Position numbers and translations under genes: made by a program
The notes under the pieces: model-generated
Told to the model about the DNA's origin: nothing
What the model saw: only the letters and a program-made list of their open reading frames with translations
Database searches by the model: none
DNA from: Phallus indusiatus
Taxonomy: Eukaryota > Basidiomycota > Agaricomycetes > Phallales > Phallaceae
Direction: 5' to 3'
Assembly (NCBI GenBank): GCA_027605045.1
Contig: JAQFWX010000060.1
Coordinates: 153,904-217,903, forward strand
DNA: 64,000 bases
In this document: positions 46,269 through 58,407 of the stretch, in pieces
Layout: each line of letters opens with the position of its first letter
How positions within the stretch are numbered: position 1 is the first letter of the stretch

Positions 46269-48866
46269 ATGGATAATATTCTTGGTTTGTTAGTTCAAAG
46301 GGCCTCTGTCCTTGATAACCTCGAGCAACAATTGCTGTTCATTGTGTCTTTACTCGCTCTCCATCTCGCTCAACTGTCCGTCTACGTGACCCTTTCCATC
46401 ACCTGCCCCGTATTAGACATCTTGTGAGTGTCTTTAATATAAACATCCTTGGTATATGTCTGATTTGCCTCCCCGTCCAGGTACATTGTTTATACTGAGA
46501 TCAAACCCGATGTCTACTCTACTTTGGTTGCCACCCTTCCTAACACCTGTGAAAATCTATTTTTCTTTATATTGCATACTCTCGATGTCACCGCCACTAC
46601 TCTGTGGTCATGGCCTCAGCTTCCGCCACAGCAAGAATCCGCGTCAGTATTGTCCGCAATTAAACTAGCATACAAGACGGTTCGTGGCCACTCGATTTCC
46701 TCTGGCGATGCCAAAAAATTGTACCTCTGGTTGCCCGAAACCTTGTCGAGGCGCTTGGTTTCTAGGGAATGCTATCATCGCAGGTATGTATATGCTCACT
46801 GTTCATATTTCGTCACTTACCCAAATTGACGCTTCGATCTCAAAGCTTATCTCCCGTTTCGGGAATACCCTTGTTTAAATTGCCTTTCGTCGTTGACATT
46901 CTGTCATCCAAAAGAATTTCCGGCCAAAGTTTGGATTACGTGCTGGCACGCCTCCCAAACGCTGTCTCGTCTCTTATTCATGACGAAATTTGCGAAGAAG
47001 TTTATTCCAGGTTCGTTGCTACTCTCTCGCGTCCTTATGATATCTAATTAAATAATCATTCTCAGACATGCAACTGCCCTCGCTACGATCGTAGTGTCTC
47101 TTGGATTTATACTTTTCATACTCTCTCTTTTCAAATTACGAAATCATATGTTTTTTATCATCACCAACGGTCTCGTTTCGTTGCAGCACTTTGCTCTGTT
47201 CCCCATTCGATTCTTAGTCAATCGTTATCAAAGAGTTCAACAGCCCGCTCGCCTATTCCAGAATTCCGAGACACAAACCGAAGACGAAGAAGCTCACCCC
47301 GAACCCGAAATAGGAAACGTTTTGGCTGCACAGGTACAATCTGTATCCGTACAAACTGAGGATATAATCTCTATCGACAAAGAAGAAAAATCCTCGGGAT
47401 GTTACCAAGATTCTACACGTCTCACCGGAAGTATACGCGACGGATCATCAGTTGAATGTGTCATCGAAACTAATAGTCCGACGATCACCAACTCGGTCGA
47501 GGACGTAAAGAATACTTCGAAAACTGACGCCGTAGTAGAGTCAACAGCGACGACCTCGGATCGCCAACATGTTTCAGTATCTACTGAAGGAACCCAGCCA
47601 ATCCCTGTTTATACTGAAGAACGGGATTCAACTCCCTCCGACCTTCAACCCATTCAGGTTTACACGGGAGTTACACCATCACGGCCACCGAAGCACTTCG
47701 GCAAACGGACTCCTTTTTCATTCGAGCCGTCCGCCCCATGGATGTCCTCTCAGTGGAATACCAACAAGTTCGGCTCCATGTCTCCTCAGCCAGGCGCCAT
47801 GTTCGGTCACCGGGGAAGCCGACATCAGACCGTGAGACCCGCCGACTCGTTTTTTGCCAACGGTACTTCGTCTTTGTCGCCTTCCACTTCAAAACCGGCA
47901 GTACCACAATAGTGAGTCGTGAAACCTGATAGTATGATTTTTAGACAAAAGATTTATTGACGCGTTTATTTGTCCCCAGCTTCAATTCGTTTAGTGTCTC
48001 TCCCGGTCCTCTTGCTTATACCACCCCCCAACAACAATTCCTGCCAATCGTGTATGTGATCTTCGTTTCCCCACTCAATATACATGTCTGACGTAAACGT
48101 AGCCCATCCAATGTCTTCGCGGAATCAACGCCGAGCCGCAACATCATTCACGACACGAATGCCTCTCAAGCACGCTCGTCCGATTCGGACCCCATTGGTT
48201 CGACTACGGTACCGTCTCCCGCCCAACCATCCCCTGATCGCAATGAATCCGACAACTCTGAAACATCAAACAACACAACCACGGATAGCGTAGTCGTACC
48301 ACCCGCTGCGACAAAACCATCCGATGTCACAGACCAACCCGGCGAGGATGAGGTATTCGTATACCCCGATGGCGTCAACGCAAGCACTGGCAAGGACGGA
48401 ACAATACAGGCTCAATTTTCAGCGGAAGACTCTACAAAGTAAGTAAATTAATTCCTTTTGGTACATCACATTTATTCAATTTTCGCGCATATAGTCAAAA
48501 GGAACCCACAAACAGTAAGTTGAATGGCAGCGAATCTCGTTTTCCCGTCATTGAATTATCATAGCTGAAGCGACTACGGACATCATCGCACTGGAGGAAG
48601 ACGATTCTTCTCCCGCGCTCAATGACGAGCCGGCTTCGACCTCGACGAACTCGCAGTCAATCACACCGGAACAAAGCCGTATGGGCGGTGGGGTTTGGAG
48701 CTCTATGCATGCTCCCGCCCAAGACCAAGCCGGCACAAGTGAGCAAGTTTTGTCTGTGCCTACCGGTGGAGCAGACCAGGAAGAAGAGGCACTCGAGGAG
48801 GCATACCGTCTGTTAAAGGCGTCGAGGTCGAAGCCCGGGAAGAATAAGAAGAAAAAACGTCATTGA
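46269..48866 (+). CDS. Membrane protein with long disordered tail, unknown function
   Basis: A multi-exon gene, not assigned to a known family. Exon 1 starts MDNILGLLVQRASVLDNLEQ and encodes a long hydrophobic stretch (LLFIVSLLALHLAQLSVYVT) joined in frame to YIVYTEIKPDVYSTLVATLP. A second hydrophobic helix (LATIVVSLGFILFILSLFKL) precedes ITNGLVSLQHFALFPIRFLV. The rest is disordered, rich in Ser, Thr, Pro and Glu, with loosely repeated units (VSTEGTQPIPVYTEERDSTP; DLQPIQVYTGVTP). It ends with an acidic helix and a basic tail (EEAYRLLKASRSKPGKNKKK). At least six introns are inferred, most with clear GT/AG, but joins between 47912 and 48560 are uncertain. A nuclear-envelope or ER protein with a long cytosolic or nuclear tail is one possibility; nothing proves it. 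Confidence 0.6.
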
Positions 48867-48904
48867 GAGTACAGTATTCGCGACGGTGGGTTGTGGTGTA
48901 AAAA

Positions 48905-49075
48905 TGAAATGCGGTTTTATTTATTTGTCGGATATTTTTCTTTCTTTTATCTTCTTTCTTTCTTTCTATTTGTTCATTTATTTGTTTCTTCTCTCTTTCG
49001 CTCCTTTTCCCCGTCCCTGTGTTTCCCTTTTCCTCTCGTCCCTTTCTATCTTTTTTCCCACTTCATTTTCTCTCT
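48905..49075 (+). repeat. Polypyrimidine tract
   Basis: About 170 nt are almost pure T and C on the plus strand (runs such as TTTCTTTCTTTCT and CCTTTTCCTCTCGTCCC). This is low-complexity sequence in the 3' region of the preceding gene and can form H-DNA in principle. Confidence 0.85.
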
Positions 49076-49869
49076 GGCTGAGCCGACAAGCCCCGGTAGA
49101 TTTGATTTGGCATATGATCTGGTGAGTAATACGCTGGTAAATTACTCCACTCGTTCTTAATTTAGTTAGATACTGAGGTCCAGGGTGTTCCTTGGGCTGA
49201 GAAGGTCACGGGAGCGAGGAGGACGGGGAGCAAATAATAATAGGTTGCTGACTTCTAGGTGAGCGTGCTACATTTTGAAGCCGAGTGTGATACGATCTCT
49301 TCATTAGGCCGTGTGTGTATGTGTCTGTAGCTCTTCTCGAAGCGGATTTGTTCGCACACTCAGGCTGGAGTCCGCCCTGAGGTTCACAAGGTAATATGAA
49401 TTTTTTTTCTCCGTCTTTACACGTCTATGCTATTGCTTTTAGGTGTTTATTCCCCGCTAGAATTTTTATTCGAACGTGGGTGTTTCCGATTTATTCTGAA
49501 GCGCGACTTGATGACTGATCCCCTTACACTTTCTTGTCAGGTCCGCTGATTCTGCAAGTGTCCGATACTCAGGTAAGTTGGAGCTAGGACACCACACACA
49601 CACGGCCTTGTACTTGGCATCGTTATCAGACGGATGACCACAGGGGGGATCGGGGAGCTGGATGACCGTAACCTCCTTGTTAGTTCTTCCCTCATATACT
49701 TTTTCATCGAGTATAATTATGTGCTGAAAATCATTGAATTCCTTATAGTGACCAAGCATATACTCAATGGACTGACGCTTTGGATCGCTTGCCGAATCAC
49801 TTCAGCCGGTGTGCTTTTGGTAGGCTCCGCCAGGAGATGAAAATTACGTGGGACCTCATAGTATTAGGG

Positions 49870-49975
49870 ACTTATATTTGGATTCTTATTCTTGTTCCCG
49901 TTCTTGTCTTTATTCCCATTCTTATTCCTATTCCTATTCTTATCTTTATTCTTATTTATTATTTTCTTTTGTCCA
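49870..49975 (+). repeat. Degenerate ATTCTT/ATTCCT hexanucleotide repeat
   Basis: About 100 nt built from six-base units (ATTCTT, ATTCCT, GTTCCC variants) with few purine breaks. It is an ageing microsatellite upstream of hydrolase copy A. Confidence 0.85.
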
Positions 49976-50209
49976 TCGAGTGGATAGCGTACAACTCATA
50001 TTAATACAAGCTTTTTTGGCACTAGCGACAGCGAGAGCTTGTCGTAGTGCCTCAAAGCGGAGACTCGACTTGTTCATCGTTCGTAGTCGAATGTGGGAAG
50101 TGGGTGACCGTGGTGGTGAATCTTGGTGACTAGACCAATGGATGAACGATGATGCTGCCAGAACAGCCGACTCGGACAATCACCAACTCTGCTGAGCGAC
50201 ATCATCATT

Positions 50210-51390
50210 ATGCTCAGCACGCTCCAAGTTAAACCCGGCATTTCACTATCTTACATCGACAGCGGTACTCCAGACCCTCCCAATGAAGACTACATGACTC
50301 TATTCGCGCTTCACGGAGGCGCGTTCCATTCGCCTATTTTCAATCGCGCAATCGCGCTATCAGGCGAATACAACATCCGACTTGTAGCCATTACACGAAG
50401 GGATTATCCTGGCTCATCATTGCTTAGTGACGAGGATGTACAGACTGTCATCGATGGTCCAACTGAGAAGCGAATTCAGGCTTTGGCGGAGAGAGCGGAA
50501 GAGATCTTGCTCTTCATCAAACAGTTCATTGACATCAACAATATACCGCCGATAAGCACCAATGGTGGAGGCGGATTTTCGTTATGTGGATGGTCACTTG
50601 GGAACGTGCAAGGGCTATCCGTTCTGGCATTCGGAAATCGCTATCCAGATCTTGTCGAAAAGCTTTCGCCTTATTTGAGGAATTACATTCTGTACGGTGG
50701 GGTTCATTCTTTCTCGCTCAAAAACAGATCGAGGTACGCTTACTACTGGCATGTGGCTCTCATCCAGAGACAGCGTTGTTCTCACCACCGCTGAATACTT
50801 ATCTTCCATCAAAGGATGTCTCCATACCAAGACAAGACCGCCAACTTCATATGTTCCATTGGATAAGTTCATATTTTATTCACCCTTCTCAAGGTCTCGA
50901 ATCCGGTAATCCGGCATTGCTTAATCAAACAATCTCATCGACGGTCAAACCTTCCAGCTTTTCTCAGTTTACAGCTGAGGAAACAACGGCAATGATAGAT
51001 ATCAAACCATCTCTTCGTGGGGACATCCTTTACTCCGTACTTGATCCCGCAGTCAACGAAGCCATCCGACAGTACGTATTCAGTCAGCATGAGTCTCAGT
51101 CAACGCTTCCTCCATGGCCGAACGTGCCTGTTAAATCGCTCTGGGGCAACCAGACAGTTTGGACTGTTATTTTCAGTCAGCGGGAGTTGGAGAGATGGTT
51201 ACAGCATTTACAGGGCGATGAAAGGAGACATTGGGTTAGGGCTTACGAAACAAACATTGTCCCTGGTGGCAATCATTTTGTAAGTGTATTCAATTTGTCG
51301 AAATTTTGAGGTGATCAATGCGGATTGGTGCAGCTCCACTGGGATGAACCGGAGAAATTCATGGAAACAATCACAAGTCTGATGATTTGA
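50210..51390 (+). CDS. Alpha/beta hydrolase array copy A (Asn at acid position)
   Basis: The only plus-strand copy of a seven-member paralogous family. Three exons (50210-50696, 50768-51279, 51334-51390) give 351 residues. The fold is alpha/beta hydrolase: oxyanion segment LHGGAF (about 34-39), VAITRRDYPGSS, nucleophile elbow GWSLGN with Ser at 129, and a terminal GGNHF just before intron 2, with the catalytic His at about 332. In four of the six intact copies the segment after strand 7 reads YGDQ or WGDE; here it is WGNQ (AAC at 51148-51150). The likely catalytic Asp is therefore Asn. No signal peptide, so probably cytosolic. Substrate unknown. Closest in wording to copies B and C. Confidence 0.88.
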
Positions 51391-51605
51391 ATGGATTTGA
51401 AGCCATAATGACAAGTGATGAACTTATGTATATTAATCAAATCTTGAGCCAAGTCTTCGTGTCAGCAGCACTATTTGATGTGTCGCGCTCAGTTAAGCAT
51501 TAAAGGAACGATGGGACACGCGTGTGGATCGGAAAACATTACTGAATCGCAGCGGATACATTTAATCAGAAATGTCCCTCGTGGTTTTGAATATGTATAT
51601 TTACT

Positions 51606-53823
51606 TCATTCCTCCATCCTCTCACCGTCTGCGACATCTTCATCCTGAATGACATCCAAAGAGCCCATCGGACGCCATGCATTACCATATGTGCATCGCC
51701 AAAGTCTAACACGACCATCATTCCCAGCGGACGTTAGAACGGTACTAAGGAAGGTATCAATTACAACCTTTAAAGAAGAAGAAAATACAAATAGGGCTTA
51801 CCCGGTTATATTCCAAGCGACTTTTCCAACAGCGGACGCATGATCTTCAAAATCAGCAACAATACTGGCCGACCACATATCCTTACTATTACTACCAGTA
51901 CTCCGACCGCCCTGTTGTTCGTCCTCAGATTCCTCGGGCTCAGGCTCAGTATCCTCTCCGTCTTCGCTATTCAAGCTTTTCAAAGGAGGAGGGCGGACCT
52001 TCCATATCCGTACTCTTCCATCCCGCGATCCGGCTGCTATCAAGTGATATGATCGTCCACAAGAGGGAGCCCATGCAATAGATGTGGTTGCATACGTCGA
52101 AGGACGTGGTGGGGGTTTAAAATGGTTGGCAAAAGCGCCACCAGCTGCTGGTGGAGGAGGAGAAAGAAATTGAGATCCTGTTTGTTGCTGTTGTTGTTGT
52201 TGTTGAGCTCGTAGATGCGGTGTTAAGTTCGGTGTGGCTGCTTTTGAACCTAATGTATCGCCGCCTGAGGAAGGCCGTGGATCAAGGAAAAGAACAGCCC
52301 GAGGGCGTTGACCTGTTTGGAATTGTATAATCTGAAGTCAAGAGTCAAAAACACGAATAATAGAAAAATATAACTGAGAGAACTGGCTGTCATGCTTACC
52401 TTGATGACACCATTACCACCAGCGACAGCCGCACAAACTTCACCCCAGTACGGGTCCTTACACCAGCTTAGATCCCATCCGCCATCTGCCTCTTTATTCG
52501 AAGCCGTACTTCCGACTTTTGGAATTGGAGTAACCGCAGATGGACCGGCCATAGACGATAAATTTGCAGTGCTTGACGAAGTAGTTGTAAATCCTCCACC
52601 CCCCGGAGCACTGCCTAGTCCTCCAAAAGCAGATGCGGTTGGAGGAGAACCCAGCAAAGTAGCAAAGTTAGAGCTAGATGCATTTCCAGGACTGCCACTG
52701 CCCGTTCCACTTTGTGTAGCAGCGAAAGTACTTCCGCCGCTAACACCACCGAGTGCTGGTGAACCGAAAAGACTGCCTGAAGAGGTATTGTTTACAAGTG
52801 TTGAAACAGGATTTAGGTTTTGTGTCCCGCCAATAAAGGGGCTAGAAGAGGCGGCTGCGATACCAGATGTAGCATCTAACGGTGCAGCAACCGGTTCGCT
52901 TGTGGGACCAGGAACCAGAGTGTCATTTTGAGTAGTGGGAGAGGTCGGCGGAACGGGGGCTGTGTATAATGGCAATGTAGAAATGTCGATATCCTCGATT
53001 GGTGACCAGGTGAGTGTCCAAGGTTGAGATGCTGGAGGACCTCGTCCAGGAGTTGAGACAGTGGCCCCAGGCCCGGACATATGGATACCAAGAACTGAGT
53101 CTGGAGGAGTCGCGGAAGATGGATTTGCAGCTGCGTTGAGACCCGTGGAAGATCCTCCAGATCCTCCTGGAGCAGTAGCAGTACCCGTTTCGAGACACTC
53201 GTAAATGCGAAGATGGTTATCCGACGATATAGTCGCCTAAAATTAATCATCATACCTACATCAATTAAAGTTACATAACTTGTAAACTTACTATTTTCAT
53301 CCCAAAGGCAGTAGGTGCCCATTCTACGCAGCGAACGCTTCCTTTCGCTTCAGTTAACAAGGCGCGTTCAGTCCATCGGTCTGAGCTGCTTCCAGCACCA
53401 GAACTAGCACCTCCAACGTGGTGTGCAATATCACCTAGTCGTTCCCATATTTTCACAGTTCTATCGAACGAAGCCGACGCTATATATTGACCATGCTGTG
53501 GATGGGCCCACGCCAAACGCGATATCGCTGCGTCGTGTGCCTATATGAAATTTCAAAGTGAGAAATAACGCATCAATCTAGCTCAATTCAGACCTTCCAT
53601 TCATCTTCCACGCTCCATTCGCCTGTCTGCTCGTCAAGTCTCCAGACTTTTATCCTGCAAAAAAAAACGCCCGTTATCAGCAAACCCAGTTGAATCTTTG
53701 TAACAATATTAGTTCATACCGCTGATCAAGACCACCGGTAGCTAGTCGAGTTCCATAAAAATTGTAGGACGCGTCGCAGATAAGATCTGCGTGTGCACTC
53801 TGGATTAGGTTCGTTTGAAGCAT
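51606..53823 (-). CDS. SEH1: SEH1 nucleoporin with large low-complexity insertion
   Basis: A WD40 beta-propeller of the nuclear pore Y-complex (Nup84) that also belongs to the SEA/GATOR2 complex. The start MLQTNLIQSAHADLICDASY with FYGTRLATGGLDQRIKVWRL is typical. Next come AISRLAWAHPQHGQYIASAS and FDRTVKIWER, then GSVRCVEWAP and ISSDNHLRIYE. A Ser/Gly/Pro-rich insertion of over 150 residues follows. Later blades have GGWDLSWCKDPYWGEVCAAV, a polyGln run (about 52182-52204), IAAGSRDGRVRIWKV and LTSAGNDGRVRLWR. There are about six exons; the estimated length of 640 residues compares with about 350 for yeast and human Seh1, the excess being disordered. Its start lies 71 nt from that of CIA1. Confidence 0.9.
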
Positions 53824-53894
53824 TGGTGAACTTTCGTGTCTCGGGCGTCTGTCAGTAGATTTTTTGAAGCCACGCTTGTCCTTGTAGCTACAGA
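53824..53894. promoter_or_regulatory. 71-nt divergent promoter of SEH1 and CIA1
   Basis: Only 71 nt separate the two opposing start codons. Transcription start sites and both 5' leaders must fit here or overlap the neighbour's coding sequence. Confidence 0.65.
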
Positions 53895-55187
53895 ATGTCC
53901 AATTACAAGATTTCTCCACTGGCAGAGCTTTCAGGTCCGTGGTCCAAATTCAAGTGAAAGGTAACAACTAACCCAAAACAAATTAATTAGGACACAATGA
54001 CGTCGTATGGCAGATTGCTTGGAATCCCGCAAAGCCGCTCCTGGCCTCTTGCTCTGCCGATAAGACGGTGCAGCTGTACAAATACACGACCGATGATGGA
54101 TCCTCTCCAAAATTCTCAGTGGCTTCAAGTATAACTACTGATCATGCGCGTACCGTGAGATCTGTTGCCTGGGCCCCGTCTGGTCAGACACTCGCGACTG
54201 CTTCGTTCGATTCCAATATTGGAATCTGGGAAGCCGTTCGGGACGACTCTTGGGAGGAGAACAACGCAGGACAAGTAGAATGGGACTGTGTTGGGACGCT
54301 TGAGGGTCATGAGACTGAATGCAAAAGCGTGGCCTATTCTTGCACTGGCACTTTACTCGCATCATGTAGTCGCGATAAGACTGTGTGGATCTGGGAGGGT
54401 GATGCATTTCGATATTGTTTTCATAGATTTACAACTGACAAAAATCATCTTAGTTCAGCCTGATGCTGAATTCGAATGCTTGGGTGTTCTGATGCACCAT
54501 ACTCAAGACGTCAAGTACGTCGCATGGCATCCAAAAGAAGAGGTCCAGTATTATACTCTATCTTTCAACCCAGTTTATCTTTCCTCATTGCCGTAATCTT
54601 CCCCACAGAATAGATGCTTGCTTCAGCGTCATATGACGATAGTATAATTCTATACGTTGACGACCCAGATGACGATTGGTATCCTGTTGCAACGCTTAGA
54701 GGACATACCTCCACCGTTTGGTGTATCGCGTGGAGTCCATGCGGGAATTATCTCGCTTCATCCAGTGATGATTTGACGGTTCGAATTTGGATCCGCAACA
54801 AAGACGCATCAGGTAACGAACGCTGGGACTGTATTGTGATACTCAAGGAACACGAAAGAGCGGTTTATTCGCTGACTTGGGGTAAAGGTCAAAGTAAAGG
54901 TGATTCATTAGGGTGGATTGCAAGTACCGGAGGCGACGGAAGAATTAATATCTGGAATATCACTGTATTGAAATTGATCTTCTTCCCCACATGTCTTGCT
55001 TACTGACAACCTTGCCTAGGGGAGCGGAAGGGATATCACTGCTACAAAGATTGCGTTGCTAGAAGCGAGTCATGGTGTTTGTGATGTAAATTCAGTCTCC
55101 TGGTGTCCCCGTGAAGGAATGGAGAACATCATAGCTTCGGCTGGAGATGACAACACTGTTCGTGTATGGGAAGTAATTCCTAGTTGA
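53895..55187 (+). CDS. CIA1: CIA1/CIAO1 cytosolic Fe-S assembly WD40 protein
   Basis: A seven-bladed WD40 protein of the CIA targeting complex, which delivers iron-sulphur clusters to cytosolic and nuclear proteins. Five exons (53895-53934, 53991-54398, 54454-54542, 54614-54964, 55020-55187) give 351 residues, the family's normal size. Blades are visible in order: GHNDVVWQIAWNPAKPLLAS, DHARTVRSVAWAPSGQTLAT, GHETECKSVAYSCTGTLLAS, CLGVLMHHTQDVKYVAWHPK, GHTSTVWCIAWSPCGNYLAS, EHERAVYSLTW, and a last blade ending IASAGDDNTVRVWE. Every splice junction keeps frame. The short first exon (13 codons) precedes the first His-Asp pair. Confidence 0.94.
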
Positions 55188-55685
55188 GATAGGTAATCAT
55201 TATGAGTCGCTTCCGCGCAGAATGGTATCTGATCTGCTATGTGAATATAAAGGTACGGCGACAATAATCACAGGAGATAGTTTAAATCAACAGTACAATA
55301 GCAATAACTAAGTAATATACAGAAGATTAACCTGACTCAAAGCAATTCATCTCGAAGCGGTAAACAGAAATCCACCGTTCGGTTTTCATTTTCGAAGCTT
55401 CTTACAAATTCGTCAGAACAAGAAACTGGGGGTCCAAGGAGCTATTTATTCAGGTAGCTACCGTTAAGGTGCAATCACAACAGGCCCAGGATGTTGGCGG
55501 GTATAATATAAGTCGGTGCGACTCTTCACTGTCATGAGCAACGTTCGATATCTCGGTCCATCAAACAGAATTAGAGCGGCTGGTCATTCAACCCAAAATA
55601 GTTGTTATTTGAGGTAATATTTTGACATTTTCTGATAGTAATACATCGACACGAAAACAGAATAAGATCCCAGCTTCAACTTGCT
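55188..55685. other. Convergent intergenic region
   Basis: About 500 nt between the ends of CIA1 (plus) and hydrolase copy B (minus). No gene or repeat is seen. Confidence 0.45.
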
Positions 55686-56859
55686 TCAAAGCATCAAACG
55701 TTTAACTGCTTCTAGGAACTTGTCTGGGTCAGCCCAATGAAGCTTTACAAAAGGAGGCGCTTTCAGTTTCCGGACTCGCTCTTCAAACGAAGATATCAGA
55801 ACTCACAAAATGGTTACCGCCAGGAACACAATTTGATTCATAAGCTCTAATCCATCGTTTGATTCCACTTTCCTGCAGTTTCTTCAACCATTTTTCCAGT
55901 TCCCGTTGACTGAAAATGACGGACCAAGGCGTCTCGTCACCCCACAGTGATCTAACTGGGACGTTTGGCCACGCAGGCGGGATTGTCGAGTCTTCCGGAC
56001 CTACAAATGCTCCTCCCAGGATACTATCGTTGACTTTCTGATCGAGTCTATAATAAAACACATCCGCACGGAAAGAAGGCTTGTGGTCCAAGATGGCTTC
56101 ATGATCTTCAGGTGTAAACTGGGAGAAGCTGGAAGGCTTGGTCGTAGATGGTGCTCTTTGATTCAGTAACGCGACATCGCCTGAAGCAATACCTTCGGCT
56201 GGATGATCGAAATAAGAACTTATCCATTCGCAAAAATAGCGACCGCGTTCTTCTTTTGGTACCGATTCATCTGCTAACGGATGATATACATCGAGCGCAG
56301 GTGGGAAAAGTACCGTTGTCTCTAAAAAAGCATGATCAATAAACCCATATACAGCACTTTTGATCAGTGTACATTTACCATATTGAATATATGTCCGAAA
56401 ATATGGTTCAAGCTTTCGCACAATGTCGGGATAAAGATTTCCGAATCCTAAAACAGAAAACCCCTGCAAGTTTCCTAGCGACCATCCCGACAGGGAGAAC
56501 CCGCCTCCAGTAGAATCGATTGGCGGTATATTATTGATATTGATGAATTCTTGAATGAACAGTAGGATCTCCTCTGCTCTATCCGCGAAAGCCTGAAGTC
56601 GTTTCTCTGTAGGCCCTTCAAGAGATGCTTTGATATCTTCGGCAGTTAGCAACGAAGAGCCATGATAATCTCTTCGCGTAATGGCCACGAATCGAATGTT
56701 GTGTTTATTCGCCGCAGCAATTGCACGAGCAAATATTGGTGAATGGAATGTATGTCCATGCAGCATGAACAGCGTCAGGTAGGTCTCATTCGATGCATCT
56801 GGTGCGCCGCTGTCAAGATAGAACAAGGAAATGCCAGGCTTCACTTCGAGGGTAGGCAT
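55686..56859 (-). CDS. Alpha/beta hydrolase array copy B
   Basis: First of five head-to-tail minus-strand copies. Exons 56859-56379, 56321-55807 and 55742-55686 give 350 residues. It starts MPTLEVKPGISLFYLDSG. Catalytic elements are complete: oxyanion LHGHTF, nucleophile GWSLGN, acid candidate in LWGDETPW, and His in PGGNHF before the last intron, with LHWADP after it. Intron 1 (56322-56378) is 57 nt, a multiple of three, without a stop, so unspliced mRNA would read through with 19 extra residues (GKCTLIKSAVYGFIDHAF region). The join used here is the one that matches the other copies (LETTVLFPP after IQYG). Substrate unknown. Confidence 0.88.
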
Positions 56860-57224
56860 AACTGAGTAGGAAGAGAATTGGTTTGGGAAACTTTCTAACA
56901 GTCCTCAGCGCGAATTACCTTGAAAAAGTTGACCGGATCGGTTTGTAGCCTGGGACTTGCTTGTATTCTAAATTAAGAATCCGACTTCTTCCCACTACGA
57001 GCATTGCTTGTTAAATATTTATCCAGAGTTCTCGTATTACTCTTTGTCTTTATAATATTTAACATAGGGCGAGAGAAAACTGTTCATGGAATATGGGAAG
57101 TACAAAGCATGATGTCACACCAGATGAAGGACATGACCAGTCGCTTCACTTGGTGGTGACGGGAGTCTCCGATTATAGTGTTCGTGCAAGAGTAGAAATT
57201 CTACTTATATCAACTTTTAATTCT

Positions 57225-58407
57225 CTAAAATATCAAACGTTTTATTGTTTCTAGGAACTTCACCGGCTCATCCCAGTGAAACTTGGAGAGAAAAGTTAGT
57301 TCTGTTATTCGTGATGCGGCATATAGCAAAACGTTACTTACAAAATGATGAGCACCGGGAACACAATGCGATTCGTAGGCCCTAACCCAGCAACGTTGGC
57401 CATTAATTCCTCCATCCGATCCGTGTAACTGTTGAATCCAACTTTCCAATCTTCTTTGAGTAAAAATGGTAGCCCAAGAAGTTTCGTCGCCCCAAAGTGA
57501 CTTGACAGATACATTTGGCCATGCAGGTAGTGGCTCTTCATCCAAATGACTAAATACACGTCGCAGGATACCATCGTTAACAGCGGGATCAAGCAGGTAG
57601 TATGCGATATCGGCACGTCGTGCTGGTTCAAGATCCAAGATCATCTCTTGCTCGTCTGTCGTGAATTGCGACATAGTGGAAGGCTTAGTATCAGATGGAA
57701 CCTCTTGATTCAATAATGCCACATCGCCTGAAACAAGACCTTCGGCAGAGTGGATATAATATGAGCTTATCCAGTGACAAAAATGAATTCCACGATTCTC
57801 CTTCGGAACTGATTCATCCGTGAGTGGACTATAAACATCGGCTGTTTCGGGTGTGAACAGCATTGTTGTCTCTTTATAAACACATTAAGCTTATGGATCT
57901 TCATCTAAGAAAAGGTGACGTACCATATAAAATATAATTTCGAAAATACGGCGTAAGCTTTTCAACAAGTTTCGGAAATCGACTTCCAAATGCCAGAACA
58001 GAAAGGCCCTGCAAATTCCCTAATGACCATCCGCATAACGAGAATCCACCCCCAGTTGGCCCAATTGGTGGAATATCATTCTCATCAATGAATTTTTGCA
58101 TGAACAACATAATTTCCCCCGCTCTTTCTGTAAAATCTTCGAGTCTCTTTTCGGTGGGACCTCGCAAAACAGTTTGAATCTCTTCATTAGTCAATGGAGA
58201 AGAACTCTGGTAGTCTCTCCGTGTGATAGCCACCAATCGAATGTTATGTTTTCGTGAGATAGCAATGACGCGGTTGAAGATGGGAGAACGAAACGTGACT
58301 CCATGTAGCACGAACAGTGTAACATAGACAGTACCGTTCGAGGAATTCGGAGCACCACTGTCTAGGTAAGACAGGGAGATACCAGGCTTGACTTCAAGTG
58401 TAGGCAT
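57225..58407 (-). CDS. Alpha/beta hydrolase array copy C
   Basis: Exons 58407-57924, 57871-57342 and 57281-57225 give 356 residues. It starts MPTLEVKPGISLSYLDSG. Nucleophile elbow GWSLGN, acid candidate in LWGDETSW, and catalytic His in PGAHHF (an extra His beside it) followed by FHWDEP. An insertion after the acid (DGGINGQRCW region) makes it slightly longer than its siblings. It differs from the right-hand copies in motifs (LFTPETADVYSPL instead of FFPYP), placing it with A and B. 366 nt upstream of copy B and in the same orientation. Confidence 0.88.

Larger units (their letters stand above)
48867..50209. other. Low-complexity intergenic region
   Basis: No confident gene. It contains a polypyrimidine stretch and a TATTC-type microsatellite. 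A minus-strand open stretch at 49466-49759 encodes a Cys-containing peptide without a recognised domain. Confidence 0.5.

Noticed and set aside
49466..49759. Cys-containing minus-strand open reading of 97 codons
   Set aside because: No recognised domain, start context or splice partner; it lies in low-complexity intergenic DNA.
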